30,011 nucleotides of DNA from the NCBI GenBank assembly GCA_934717555.1, contig CAKUYY010000012.1, positions 1-30,011 on the forward strand, read 5' to 3'. How positions within the stretch are numbered: position 1 is the first letter of the stretch; each line of letters begins with the position of its first letter. Under the pieces are notes generated by a model. The model saw nothing but the letters and a program-made list of their open reading frames with translations. It was not told the origin of the DNA and ran no database searches. This document shows, one piece after another, positions 23,647 through 30,011 of the stretch. Source of the stretch: an uncultured Clostridium sp. Lineage in GTDB: Bacteria > Bacillota > Clostridia > Oscillospirales > Acutalibacteraceae. Made by a program: the position numbers and the translations under genes.

Positions 23647-24255
23647 TCACAGATCGCAGGGTTTGCCCTTTTTTCCTTTCTGCTGTAGAAAACCAATCCC
23701 GTACATCATAATATTTTCCGACATCTCTGCAACCTCCTCTACGCTGCTGGCCATGCCTTCATCCAACCATTTTTGAAGAAGGCCAATGCATCCGGCACTG
23801 ACAAAGGCGTAAAAAAACTCTAGTTGTTTATGAGTAGCGCCGGAAAATAGGGAAGAATAAGATTCGATACATCTTTCCCGTCCAAGGTTTATTAATTGAG
23901 CGGCAAATTTTTTATCGCCATACGGCCCTAATGTTACCGTGCAGATATCGGCGTTTTCTTTTAGGCACTGAAAGATACTGGTGGTCACTTTTAGCGGGGT
24001 GAGGTCTCCTTCCTGTGCCTGTAAAAGAGGTTCCAAAGCCACCTGAAAATCGGTAAGCATCTCTTCTTCCATTTTTTTCAATAGATCGTAAATATTATTA
24101 TAGTGCGCATAGAAAGTGCCCCGGTTGATCCCAGCACCATCGCACAGCTCCTTAATGGAAATACTTTGGATGGGCTTTTGACGCAGCAAATCGGTAAAGG
24201 TATGGCGGATTAACATTTTGGTGATACGGGTCCGATGATCCTTTTTGACAGGCAT
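23647..24255 (-). CDS. TetR/AcrR family transcriptional regulator
   Basis: A 202-residue repressor-type protein with an N-terminal TetR helix-turn-helix (about 20-58, SISIKELCDGAGINRGTFYAHYNNIYDLL) and a helical C-terminal ligand domain resembling the TetR_C type common in Clostridia. ATG 24255 follows AAAGGGG; the frame open to 24504 crosses the promoter region. It is divergent from the epimerase gene, with overlapping promoters, so it probably controls that gene and itself. The ligand is unknown. Confidence 0.9.
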   Translation of the reverse strand: MPVKKDHRTRITKMLIRHTFTDLLRQKPIQSISIKELCDGAGINRGTFYAHYNNIYDLLKKMEEEMLTDFQVALEPLLQAQEGDLTPLKVTTSIFQCLKENADICTVTLGPYGDKKFAAQLINLGRERCIESYSSLFSGATHKQLEFFYAFVSAGCIGLLQKWLDEGMASSVEEVAEMSENIMMYGIGFLQQKGKKGKPCDL

Positions 24256-24360
24256 GAAAAACACCCCTTTGAAATGGAAACTTTTTATGAAACCGCCTAT
24301 TTTTTCAACACTTTGTGGTGGTTCTGTGCAGGAACGTCGTTTTTGACAGACCTTTGGTGA

Positions 24361-24410
24361 TTGTTTGATGACGTTTTGATTAGTATAATACAATACAGAA
24401 AGAAAATCAA
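24361..24410. promoter_or_regulatory. Overlapping divergent promoters of tetR and epimerase
   Basis: Plus strand: TTGTTT (24361-24366), 17 nt, TATAAT (24384-24389). Minus strand: TTGATT (24405-24410), 17 nt, TATACT (24382-24387). The two -10 elements overlap, so the genes cannot be started together, a layout suited to switch-like control. Confidence 0.65.
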
Positions 24411-24436
24411 CAATGTGTCTATTAGGGGGATTGGCT

Positions 24437-25453
24437 ATGAAACAGCTATATATTATCACAGGCGCTGCTGGCCATCTTGGCAACACAATTATCCGTATGC
24501 TCAAGGGAAGGGAGATTGTGATACGCGGGTTGCTGTTGCCGCATGAAACAGGGGCTGTACAGGAAAATGTGTTTTATTACCATGGGGATGTACGTGATAA
24601 AGAAAGCCTGCGCCCACTGTTGGAGCATACGGAGGGATATGAGGTATCTGTGATCCACACAGCAAGTATTATTGATATTTCTGAACATGTCTCTTCCAAG
24701 ATCTATGAGGTAAATGTCAAAGGAACCAAGAATATAGTGGAGTTATGCGGGGAATATCAGGTAAAACGTCTGCTTTATGTCAGTTCTGTCCATGCGATCC
24801 CAGAGGGGGAACCGGATTCTGTCTTGCATGAGATTTCCTCTTTTGTCCCTTCTCAGGTAGAGGGAGGATATGCCAAAACAAAAGCAGAAGCTACTCAGAT
24901 TGTACTGGACGCGGTCAAAAAAGGATTGAACGCAGTCGTGGTTCATCCTTCTGGAATCTTAGGCCCTTATGATTCCAGCGGGAACCATCTGGTACAGTTG
25001 GTAAAGGACTATATCGCCGGACGTCTGCCGGCCTGTGTCCATGGGGGATACGATTTTGTGGATGTGCGGGATATCGCCAACGGGTGCCTGCTCGCGCTGG
25101 AAAAAGGAAGAACGGGTGAATGCTATATTCTGTCCAACCGGCATTACGAGATTAAAGATATCCTGGGAATGGTGAGAAAAATACATGGAGGCCGGAGGCT
25201 GCCCGTATTGCCCATGTGGATGGCAAAGGCAAGTGTCCCACTGATGCAGTTATATGCCAAACTTAAAAAAGAAAGGCCCCTATACACGAAGTATTCCCTT
25301 TATACGTTAAAAAGCAACGACAGGTTTTCCCATGACAAAGCCACCGCTGAATTGGGATATCGTCCAAGGGACCTGCGGCAGACCATCAAGGATACAGTAA
25401 ACTGGGTATGCCAGCATACCAACAAGAAAAGTGGATTGGCCGCGAAAGGATAA
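24437..25453 (+). CDS. NAD-dependent epimerase/dehydratase family protein
   Basis: A 338-residue extended SDR enzyme with N-terminal Rossmann motif TGAAGHLGNTI (about 8-18) and the YxxxK catalytic pair in GGYAKTKAEA. A NAD(P)-dependent oxidoreductase of the 3-beta-HSD or dihydroflavonol-reductase-like subgroup is more likely than a sugar epimerase, given LYVSSVHAIPEG and VHPSGILGPYDSSG. The substrate is unknown. ATG 24437 follows AGGGGG. It is divergent from the TetR gene, its likely regulator. Confidence 0.88.
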   Translation: MKQLYIITGAAGHLGNTIIRMLKGREIVIRGLLLPHETGAVQENVFYYHGDVRDKESLRPLLEHTEGYEVSVIHTASIIDISEHVSSKIYEVNVKGTKNIVELCGEYQVKRLLYVSSVHAIPEGEPDSVLHEISSFVPSQVEGGYAKTKAEATQIVLDAVKKGLNAVVVHPSGILGPYDSSGNHLVQLVKDYIAGRLPACVHGGYDFVDVRDIANGCLLALEKGRTGECYILSNRHYEIKDILGMVRKIHGGRRLPVLPMWMAKASVPLMQLYAKLKKERPLYTKYSLYTLKSNDRFSHDKATAELGYRPRDLRQTIKDTVNWVCQHTNKKSGLAAKG

Positions 25454-25531
25454 ACTGGGAAAGAGATGTACAGATACAGGTGATACCAGTAAAAAAGGAC
25501 TGTTACAAAAGGAGAATTGGCAATAGCAAAT

Positions 25532-25587
25532 AGAATCCCCTACCTGGAAACGGCCGTTTCCTGATAGGGGGTTCTTCTCTGCTTTTT
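25532..25587. terminator. Terminator between the epimerase and hcp
   Basis: 20-nt arms (25532-25551/25556-25575) pair at 18 of 20 positions around a GGCC tetraloop. A T-run (25583-25587) follows 8 nt later on the plus strand. It may serve both convergent genes. Confidence 0.55.
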
Positions 25588-25593
25588 ATATAT

Positions 25594-27183
25594 TTATCTT
25601 AAAATGTCCTGTAAGTCTTTTTCTGGTGTGGAAATAGGGGAAATTCCGAAATTTTTCACTAAAAATTGTAGGACATTGGGCGAGAGAAAGGCCGGGAGAG
25701 TAGGGCCCAATCGGATATTTTTAATTCCCAGATAAAGCAATGTCAGCAGGATACAGACAGCTTTCTGTTCGTACCAGGAAAGAACAAGGGAAAGGGGAAG
25801 ATCATTGACTTCACAATCAAAAGCGTCCGCTAAAGCAAGTGCAACCCGGATGGCACTGTAGGCATCGTTGCACTGCCCCATATCCATCAAACGGGGTAAA
25901 CCGCCGATTTCTCCCAGATCCAGATCATGAAAACGGTATTTCCCACAGGCCAGTGTGAGGATAACCGTATCTTTGGGCGCCTGTTTCACCAGATCAGTAT
26001 AATAGTTACGGCCAGGACGGGCACCGTCGCAGCCGCCCACCAGGAGAAAATGGCGGATAGCGCCCGCCTTCACGGCTGAAACAACCTGTTCCGCGACAGA
26101 AAGGACCGCTCCGTGCCCAAAACCGGTGGTAACGCTGCTCCCTCCATTGATACCGGTAAAATGTTGATCTTGCTCAAAGCCGCCCAGTTCTAAGGCTTTT
26201 TCAATCACAGGGGTAAAATCTTTATCTGGGCCGATATGGACCATTTCCGGATAAGAAACCAATTCTGTGGTAAAGACGCGGTCCTGATAACTTTCTTTTA
26301 CAGGCATAAGGCAGTTGGTGGTAAACAGGATGGGGGCAGGCAGATGGGCAAATTCTTTTTGCTGATTTTGCCAGGCGGTCCCGAAGTTTCCTTTTAGGTG
26401 GGAATATTTTTTTAGCTCCGGATAGGCGTGGGCTGGCAGCATTTCCCCATGGGTATAAACGGCGATCCCCTTACCTTTTGTTTGTTCTAACAAAAGTTTC
26501 AAGTCATATAAGTCGTGACCGGAAATCACGATGAAAGGCCCTTTTTCTACAGTGAGGGGCACAGAAATAGGGGAGGGGATGCCGAATGTTTCCGTGTTGG
26601 CTTTATCCAACAGCTCCATACAGGCGAGATTGGCCTTTCCCACGCCCATTACGACTGGAAGCAGTTCTTCCATGCCCCAATCCTCTCCAATAGCGAAGAG
26701 GGCCTGATAGAAAAAGGAATTTACCTCGTCATCGGTATAACCCAAAACCAAGGCGTGGTAGGCGTAAGCCGCCATACCGCGAATTCCAAAAAGGATCAGG
26801 GACTTTAGGGAACGGATGTCTTCCGGAGCGTTCCAGAGATTTTGCATATCATAGGAATCGGTATTGCCGCACCGGGAAAGGCAACCCGCGCACCCTGGTA
26901 CGATTTGATCTTTTTCCTGAGAGACCCGGTCAATTAGCTTCCGGATGCTGTCGTCTGAAAAGTTTACATTGGTGACAGTGGTGAACAATCCCTCTATAAT
27001 AAGGCGGTCGGTTTGCGGCGTTTTGGGATGGGAAGCGCATACCCGGGCTAATCCGATCAATGCGCCGGTTAGTTCATCCTGTAAATTTGTAGTTTTAAAA
27101 GATTTTCCGCATACTCCCGTTTTTCCGGTACAGCCGCTGCATCCCGCAGTTTGTTCGCACTGAAAACAAAACATCTGGTTCAT
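25594..27183 (-). CDS. hcp: Hydroxylamine reductase / hybrid cluster protein
   Basis: Hcp is an Fe-S-O hybrid-cluster enzyme that reduces nitric oxide and hydroxylamine, protecting against nitrosative stress. The 529-residue protein has the N-terminal cluster motif C6-x2-C9 ... C18 ... C25. Hybrid-cluster residues lie in ISGHDLYDL, THGEMLPAH, TTNCLMP, GGCDGARPGRNYY and TLACGKYRF. ATG 27183 follows AAGGAAAAT. It lies about 46 nt after the ferredoxin-like gene, forming a two-gene operon whose first product probably donates electrons. Confidence 0.96.
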   Translation of the reverse strand: MNQMFCFQCEQTAGCSGCTGKTGVCGKSFKTTNLQDELTGALIGLARVCASHPKTPQTDRLIIEGLFTTVTNVNFSDDSIRKLIDRVSQEKDQIVPGCAGCLSRCGNTDSYDMQNLWNAPEDIRSLKSLILFGIRGMAAYAYHALVLGYTDDEVNSFFYQALFAIGEDWGMEELLPVVMGVGKANLACMELLDKANTETFGIPSPISVPLTVEKGPFIVISGHDLYDLKLLLEQTKGKGIAVYTHGEMLPAHAYPELKKYSHLKGNFGTAWQNQQKEFAHLPAPILFTTNCLMPVKESYQDRVFTTELVSYPEMVHIGPDKDFTPVIEKALELGGFEQDQHFTGINGGSSVTTGFGHGAVLSVAEQVVSAVKAGAIRHFLLVGGCDGARPGRNYYTDLVKQAPKDTVILTLACGKYRFHDLDLGEIGGLPRLMDMGQCNDAYSAIRVALALADAFDCEVNDLPLSLVLSWYEQKAVCILLTLLYLGIKNIRLGPTLPAFLSPNVLQFLVKNFGISPISTPEKDLQDILR

Positions 27184-27229
27184 CTTTTTATTTTCCTTTC
27201 TTTGTGAGAAATTTTGAATCTAGGTGCGC

Positions 27230-27931
27230 TTATGTGCGCTCTAAAACCGCTCCATCGGTAGCTAAGGTGATTACCTGCCAGGGAATAAAGGAATTGCTAT
27301 TTTGCAAAGCTTTTTTTACAGCTTGTTCAATACCGCCGCAGCAGGGGACTTCCATGCGGACCACTGTTACATTTTTGATATCGTTTTTGCGAAGAATCTC
27401 TGTCAGTTTTTCTGAGTAATCCACGGCGTCCAACTTAGGGCAGCCGATTAATGTGATCTTATTTCTCATAAAATCTTGGTGAAAATTTGCATACGTATAA
27501 GCGGAACAATCAGCGGCGATTAGCAGGCCGGCGTTTTGAAAATAAGGTGCTTGAATAGGAGCCAGTTTAATCTGTACCGGCCATTGGCGAAGTTGAGAAG
27601 GGCAGGAAGAAGCGACCAGAGAAGCATTTCCTATGGGATGATGCAGTTCCTTGGGACGGCTGCCTGGGCAATCAGAAAAGGCCGCTGTTTCCTTATGTTT
27701 CTTGTTTTGCAGGACAGCTTGTTCATCATAAGCAGCGGCTTCCCGTTCCACAAAGGAGATCGCACCAGTGGGGCAGGCGGGCAGACAATCTCCCAATCCA
27801 TCGCAGTAATCGTCACGCAATAACCTTGCTTTTCCCTCCACCATGCCGATGGCGCCCTCATGGCATGCTTTGGCGCACAGACCGCAGCCGTTACATTTTT
27901 CCTCATTTATTTCAATAATTTTTCGTATCAT
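27230..27931 (-). CDS. Hcp-associated ferredoxin-like 4Fe-4S protein
   Basis: A 233-residue protein with two N-terminal 4Fe-4S motifs: CNGCGLCAKACHEGA (C13-C23) and CDGLGDCLPACPTGA (C43-C53; the first spacing is C-x5-C rather than C-x2-C). A C-terminal domain of about 150 residues has further cysteines (SSCPSQLRQWP, ADCSAY, GCPKLD, PCCGG). Proteins of this design sit beside hcp in many anaerobes and probably pass electrons to it. No signal peptide. It is the first gene of the operon; an operator-like palindrome lies 67-80 nt upstream. Confidence 0.9.
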   Translation of the reverse strand: MIRKIIEINEEKCNGCGLCAKACHEGAIGMVEGKARLLRDDYCDGLGDCLPACPTGAISFVEREAAAYDEQAVLQNKKHKETAAFSDCPGSRPKELHHPIGNASLVASSCPSQLRQWPVQIKLAPIQAPYFQNAGLLIAADCSAYTYANFHQDFMRNKITLIGCPKLDAVDYSEKLTEILRKNDIKNVTVVRMEVPCCGGIEQAVKKALQNSNSFIPWQVITLATDGAVLERT

Positions 27932-27973
27932 TGCAGGTCCCCCTATTTAGTATTTTTTTGACGATTTTAGGAT

Positions 27974-28011
27974 ACTATAAGCACCACAAAACAATCTGTT
28001 GTTAAAACAAC
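27974..28011 (-). promoter_or_regulatory. Candidate hcp operon promoter and activator site
   Basis: On the minus strand a -10 TATAGT (27974-27979) lacks a good -35. A perfect palindrome GTTGTT-AA-AACAAC (27998-28011) is centred about 40 nt upstream of the expected start. That is the place for a class II CRP/FNR-type activator such as HcpR, known to control hcp in anaerobes. The rest of 27932-28334 is AT-rich, with an AGGAAA/TTTCCT hairpin near 28037-28051 and no gene I can support. Confidence 0.45.
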
Positions 28012-28334
28012 GAAATATCAAAAATTTTTATGAAAGGAGGAAAGTGTTTCCTGTGGAAGGATACAAAGGGGTTTTGTTCATAAAAAGAGATAAAAGCAAT
28101 TAAAAAAATATATCAAGCTATAAAATGATAAATCAAAATGAAATTTTGTGAAAACATAGGATTGATATGAAATATAGAAGATATGTGGTGTGTATTTAGC
28201 GTTTTTATACGGACTTTATAGGGTTGAAAAAGAAAAGTTATTTTATAATGTTCAAATCGATTTTTACACAGAAAAAAATTAGTAATAATACACAATTTAG
28301 AAGGGGATAAAATTTAAAACAAAACTTTTCGTGC

Positions 28335-28390
28335 AAGTCTTGACTTCAAAAGACTTTCCTCTATAATGACTTGTGTAATTTTGAATTACA
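28335..28390 (+). promoter_or_regulatory. MATE gene promoter with two operator-like dyads
   Basis: TTGACT (28340-28345), 16 nt, TATAAT (28362-28367). AAGTCTT/AAGACTT (28335-28341/28350-28356) covers the -35. TGTAATT-TTG-AATTACA (28374-28390) starts at the expected transcription start. Both dyads have perfect arms and unlike sequences, so two regulators, or one regulator and an RNA hairpin, are possible. Confidence 0.7.
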
Positions 28391-28419
28391 GAAATTGATG
28401 TAAAAAGAGATGAAGTATC

Positions 28420-29850
28420 ATGTTTTCTTTACCAACCTTTCGTTTGGAAAAAAAGCCTCCCTCAAAATGTAGAAAATGGGTTTCTGAGAAATTGGAAACA
28501 CAGTTTGGAAGTTCCCAGTTTTCCCATGGGCAGATTCTGAGTATGCTGATCCCGTTGATTCTGGATCAGTTCTTTATCAACTTGATCGGTGTGCTGACCA
28601 CATCCATGATCAGTTCATCCAGCCAGGAATCAGTGGCGGCGGTGAGCGTCGTAAGCCCTATTATTAACCTGCTCCTATGTATTTTTACGGCGGTTTCTGC
28701 TGGCGGAACGGTAATCGTTGCCCAATATAAAGGGCATGGAGACGCAAGAAAAATGCGTAAGGCTGCGGGACAGGTTATCCTAGTTGCATTTTTGCTTGCC
28801 TTGACGATTTGTATAATCTTTGTGATCTTCGCGGCCCCTATTGTCAATGCTATGTTTGGAGCGGCAGATGAAGTGATTAGGTCCAAGGCGAGAGATTACA
28901 TGATAGGTTCGGCAATATCTCTGGTTACATTTTCAGTATATGAGAGTATATTTGCGGTATTTCGCGGTGTAGGGGCTACTAAAACCTGCCTGCGTCTCAC
29001 TGTTGTTATCAACGCTATCCATTTAATTGCCAGTATGCTATTTATCAATGTGCTGCGTATGGATATCGTGGGTACCGCGCTTTCCCTGAATGTGGCCCGT
29101 TTGATCGGTGGCGCAATTGCGTTATATTTGATTTTGAAGCCAAATGATTTTATCACGCTGCGCTGGAAAGATTTCCTGAATTGGGAAAGAAAAATGTTCC
29201 ATTCCATTGTGAAAATGGCCGTCCCTTTTGCGGTGGAACAGCTATTCTTTAATGGAGGAAGCATTTTGGTGCAGATGTACATGGTACAACTGGGAACTGC
29301 CAATGTGGCGGCGAACGCGGTGGCAAATTCCGTATTAAGCTTGATGTTTGCGCCGGCGGCCGCAGTTGCTACTCTGTCTATCACCATTGTGGGGCAATGC
29401 GTGGGGGCAGGAGACAAAAAACTGGCGAAATGGTATGGAAAAAAGATGAATATTTTAGGTGTTTGTATCATCATCCTGTCTATTGCGGTATTGTATCCAT
29501 TGAGCCCAGTCCTTTTGAACTTCTACCATCCGGAGCCAGAAACTTTGGGGATCATCAGCAGGCTGTTGCTGATAGGCGTTATTCCTATGCCTTTCTTCTG
29601 GGCATTATCTAATATCATGCCCAACGTTCTCCGTGCAGCAGGGGATGTCAATTTCCCCTCCATTGTTTCCCTGATTACCATGTGGGTGATCCGCGTAGGG
29701 GCGGGATATCTCGTTGCGGTGCCCTTAAAATTCGGTATTGAAGGAGTATGGGTCTGCATGGGCTTGGAATGGGCGATCCGCTCTCTTATCTTCTCCCTAA
29801 GATATCGGGGGAAAAAGTGGCTATCCAGGAAATCAGTGACGGCAAGCTAG
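28420..29850 (+). CDS. MATE family efflux transporter
   Basis: This 476-residue integral membrane protein should export drugs or metabolites in exchange for sodium or protons. It has the two-repeat MATE layout with about 12 helices: PLILDQFFINLIGVLTT near the start of repeat one, and PFAVEQLFFNGGSILVQMY at the start of repeat two (about 265). An N-terminal hydrophilic stretch of about 35 residues precedes the first helix. The ATG at 28420 has a weak AGAGATGAAG site. No regulator is adjacent inside the window. Substrate unknown. Confidence 0.93.
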   Translation: MFSLPTFRLEKKPPSKCRKWVSEKLETQFGSSQFSHGQILSMLIPLILDQFFINLIGVLTTSMISSSSQESVAAVSVVSPIINLLLCIFTAVSAGGTVIVAQYKGHGDARKMRKAAGQVILVAFLLALTICIIFVIFAAPIVNAMFGAADEVIRSKARDYMIGSAISLVTFSVYESIFAVFRGVGATKTCLRLTVVINAIHLIASMLFINVLRMDIVGTALSLNVARLIGGAIALYLILKPNDFITLRWKDFLNWERKMFHSIVKMAVPFAVEQLFFNGGSILVQMYMVQLGTANVAANAVANSVLSLMFAPAAAVATLSITIVGQCVGAGDKKLAKWYGKKMNILGVCIIILSIAVLYPLSPVLLNFYHPEPETLGIISRLLLIGVIPMPFFWALSNIMPNVLRAAGDVNFPSIVSLITMWVIRVGAGYLVAVPLKFGIEGVWVCMGLEWAIRSLIFSLRYRGKKWLSRKSVTAS

Positions 29851-29894
29851 ACGGTTATCCACCATAGCTCCATCATAAATACACAGAATCATAT

Positions 29895-29930
29895 AAAGAA
29901 AGAGAAGGCCGGTACACCTTCTCTTTCTTT
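29895..29930 (+). terminator. Terminator of the MATE gene
   Basis: A perfect 14-bp stem (29895-29908/29917-29930) with loop CCGGTACA. The T-rich 3' arm ends in TTTCTTTTG. Confidence 0.75.
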
Positions 29931-29947
29931 TGGAATTGTATTGACAA

Positions 29948-29966
29948 CCACCGGCTAAGCCGGTGG
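29948..29966. repeat. Perfect GC-rich palindrome at the window edge
   Basis: CCACCGGC-TAA-GCCGGTGG is an 8-bp perfect hairpin in AT-rich DNA. It is preceded by TTGACA (29941-29946, t-t-g-a-c-a) and followed by a purine-rich stretch. Such hairpins are seen at IS200/IS605-type ends and as dispersed palindromic repeats in gut Clostridia. No transposase is inside the window. Confidence 0.5.
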
Positions 29967-30011
29967 AGAAAGAAAAAGCGATAGCGACAATTGAAGAAAA
30001 AAAGACCTCCT

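Noticed and set aside
28024..28102. Tiny frames after AAAGGAGG near 28035 (16-19 codons)
   Set aside because: Too short and without any distinctive composition; the ribosome-like site may be chance or part of a small hairpin.
28113..28295. 60-codon minus-strand frame upstream of the MATE gene
   Set aside because: AT-driven composition and no ribosome site.
1..30011. CRISPR array, prophage, tRNA or rRNA genes
   Set aside because: I saw no spaced direct repeats, phage structural genes, cloverleaf signatures or rRNA segments on either strand.

Overview
The window reads as chromosomal DNA of a low-to-mid GC Gram-positive anaerobe of the class Clostridia. I would guess Oscillospiraceae or Acutalibacteraceae, but that placement is inference. 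The reasons are sigma-A promoters with 17-nt spacers, strong AGGAGG ribosome sites, a T-box leader, type III glutamine synthetase, reverse rubrerythrin with PerR, Hcp, the Prp/L27 processing pair, and a small Asn-rich protein behind a sigma-G-like promoter that hints at sporulation. Most of the window is ordinary housekeeping DNA. I see no prophage, CRISPR array, tRNA, rRNA or transposase gene.

Layout. 1-1123: a lipoprotein gene on the minus strand. 1345-3617: glutamine synthetase III (glnN) behind a leader that carries a dual-hexaloop ANTAR motif overlapping an intrinsic terminator. 3803-3949: an unlisted 48-aa gene. 4014-6626: a cytoplasmic GH3 beta-glucosidase with a PA14 insert. 7035-8132: a small membrane protein, reverse rubrerythrin and PerR on the minus strand. 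8327-10301: two convergent envelope genes, a membrane-anchored polysaccharide deacetylase and a VanY-like lipoprotein. 10431-11677: the rpsF-ssb-rpsR operon with a consensus promoter. 11712-13697: a zinc-ribbon/membrane protein and galU. 13768-16030: prfB (no programmed frameshift) and a Cof-type HAD phosphatase. 16078-18565: rplU-prp-rpmA behind an rplU leader, then obg with its own promoter. 18707-20114: mini-RNase III, apparently starting with CTG, and a YitT-family membrane protein. 20242-20528: a 54-aa Asn/Gln-rich gene on the minus strand with a sigma-G-like promoter. 20548-21906: an RsmF-like rRNA methyltransferase. 21940-23521: a T-box (probable Val specifier) and ilvE, with a second promoter after the T-box terminator. 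23647-25453: a TetR regulator divergent from an NAD-dependent epimerase, with overlapping promoters. 25594-27931: a ferredoxin-like protein and hcp. 28340-29850: a MATE transporter behind two operator-like dyads. 29948-29966: a perfect GC-rich palindrome at the window edge.

How the genes work together. Several modules share one theme: nitrogen and redox control by RNA leaders or small regulators. GlnN assimilates ammonia under apparent antitermination control, and ilvE responds to uncharged tRNA. PerR with rubrerythrin, and ferredoxin with Hcp, deal with peroxide and nitrosative stress. The rplU-prp-rpmA group is self-contained: Prp is the protease that removes the N-terminal extension visible on L27. 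The best candidates for something not yet described are the glnN ANTAR leader, the two unannotated small genes, and the CTG start of mini-RNase III.
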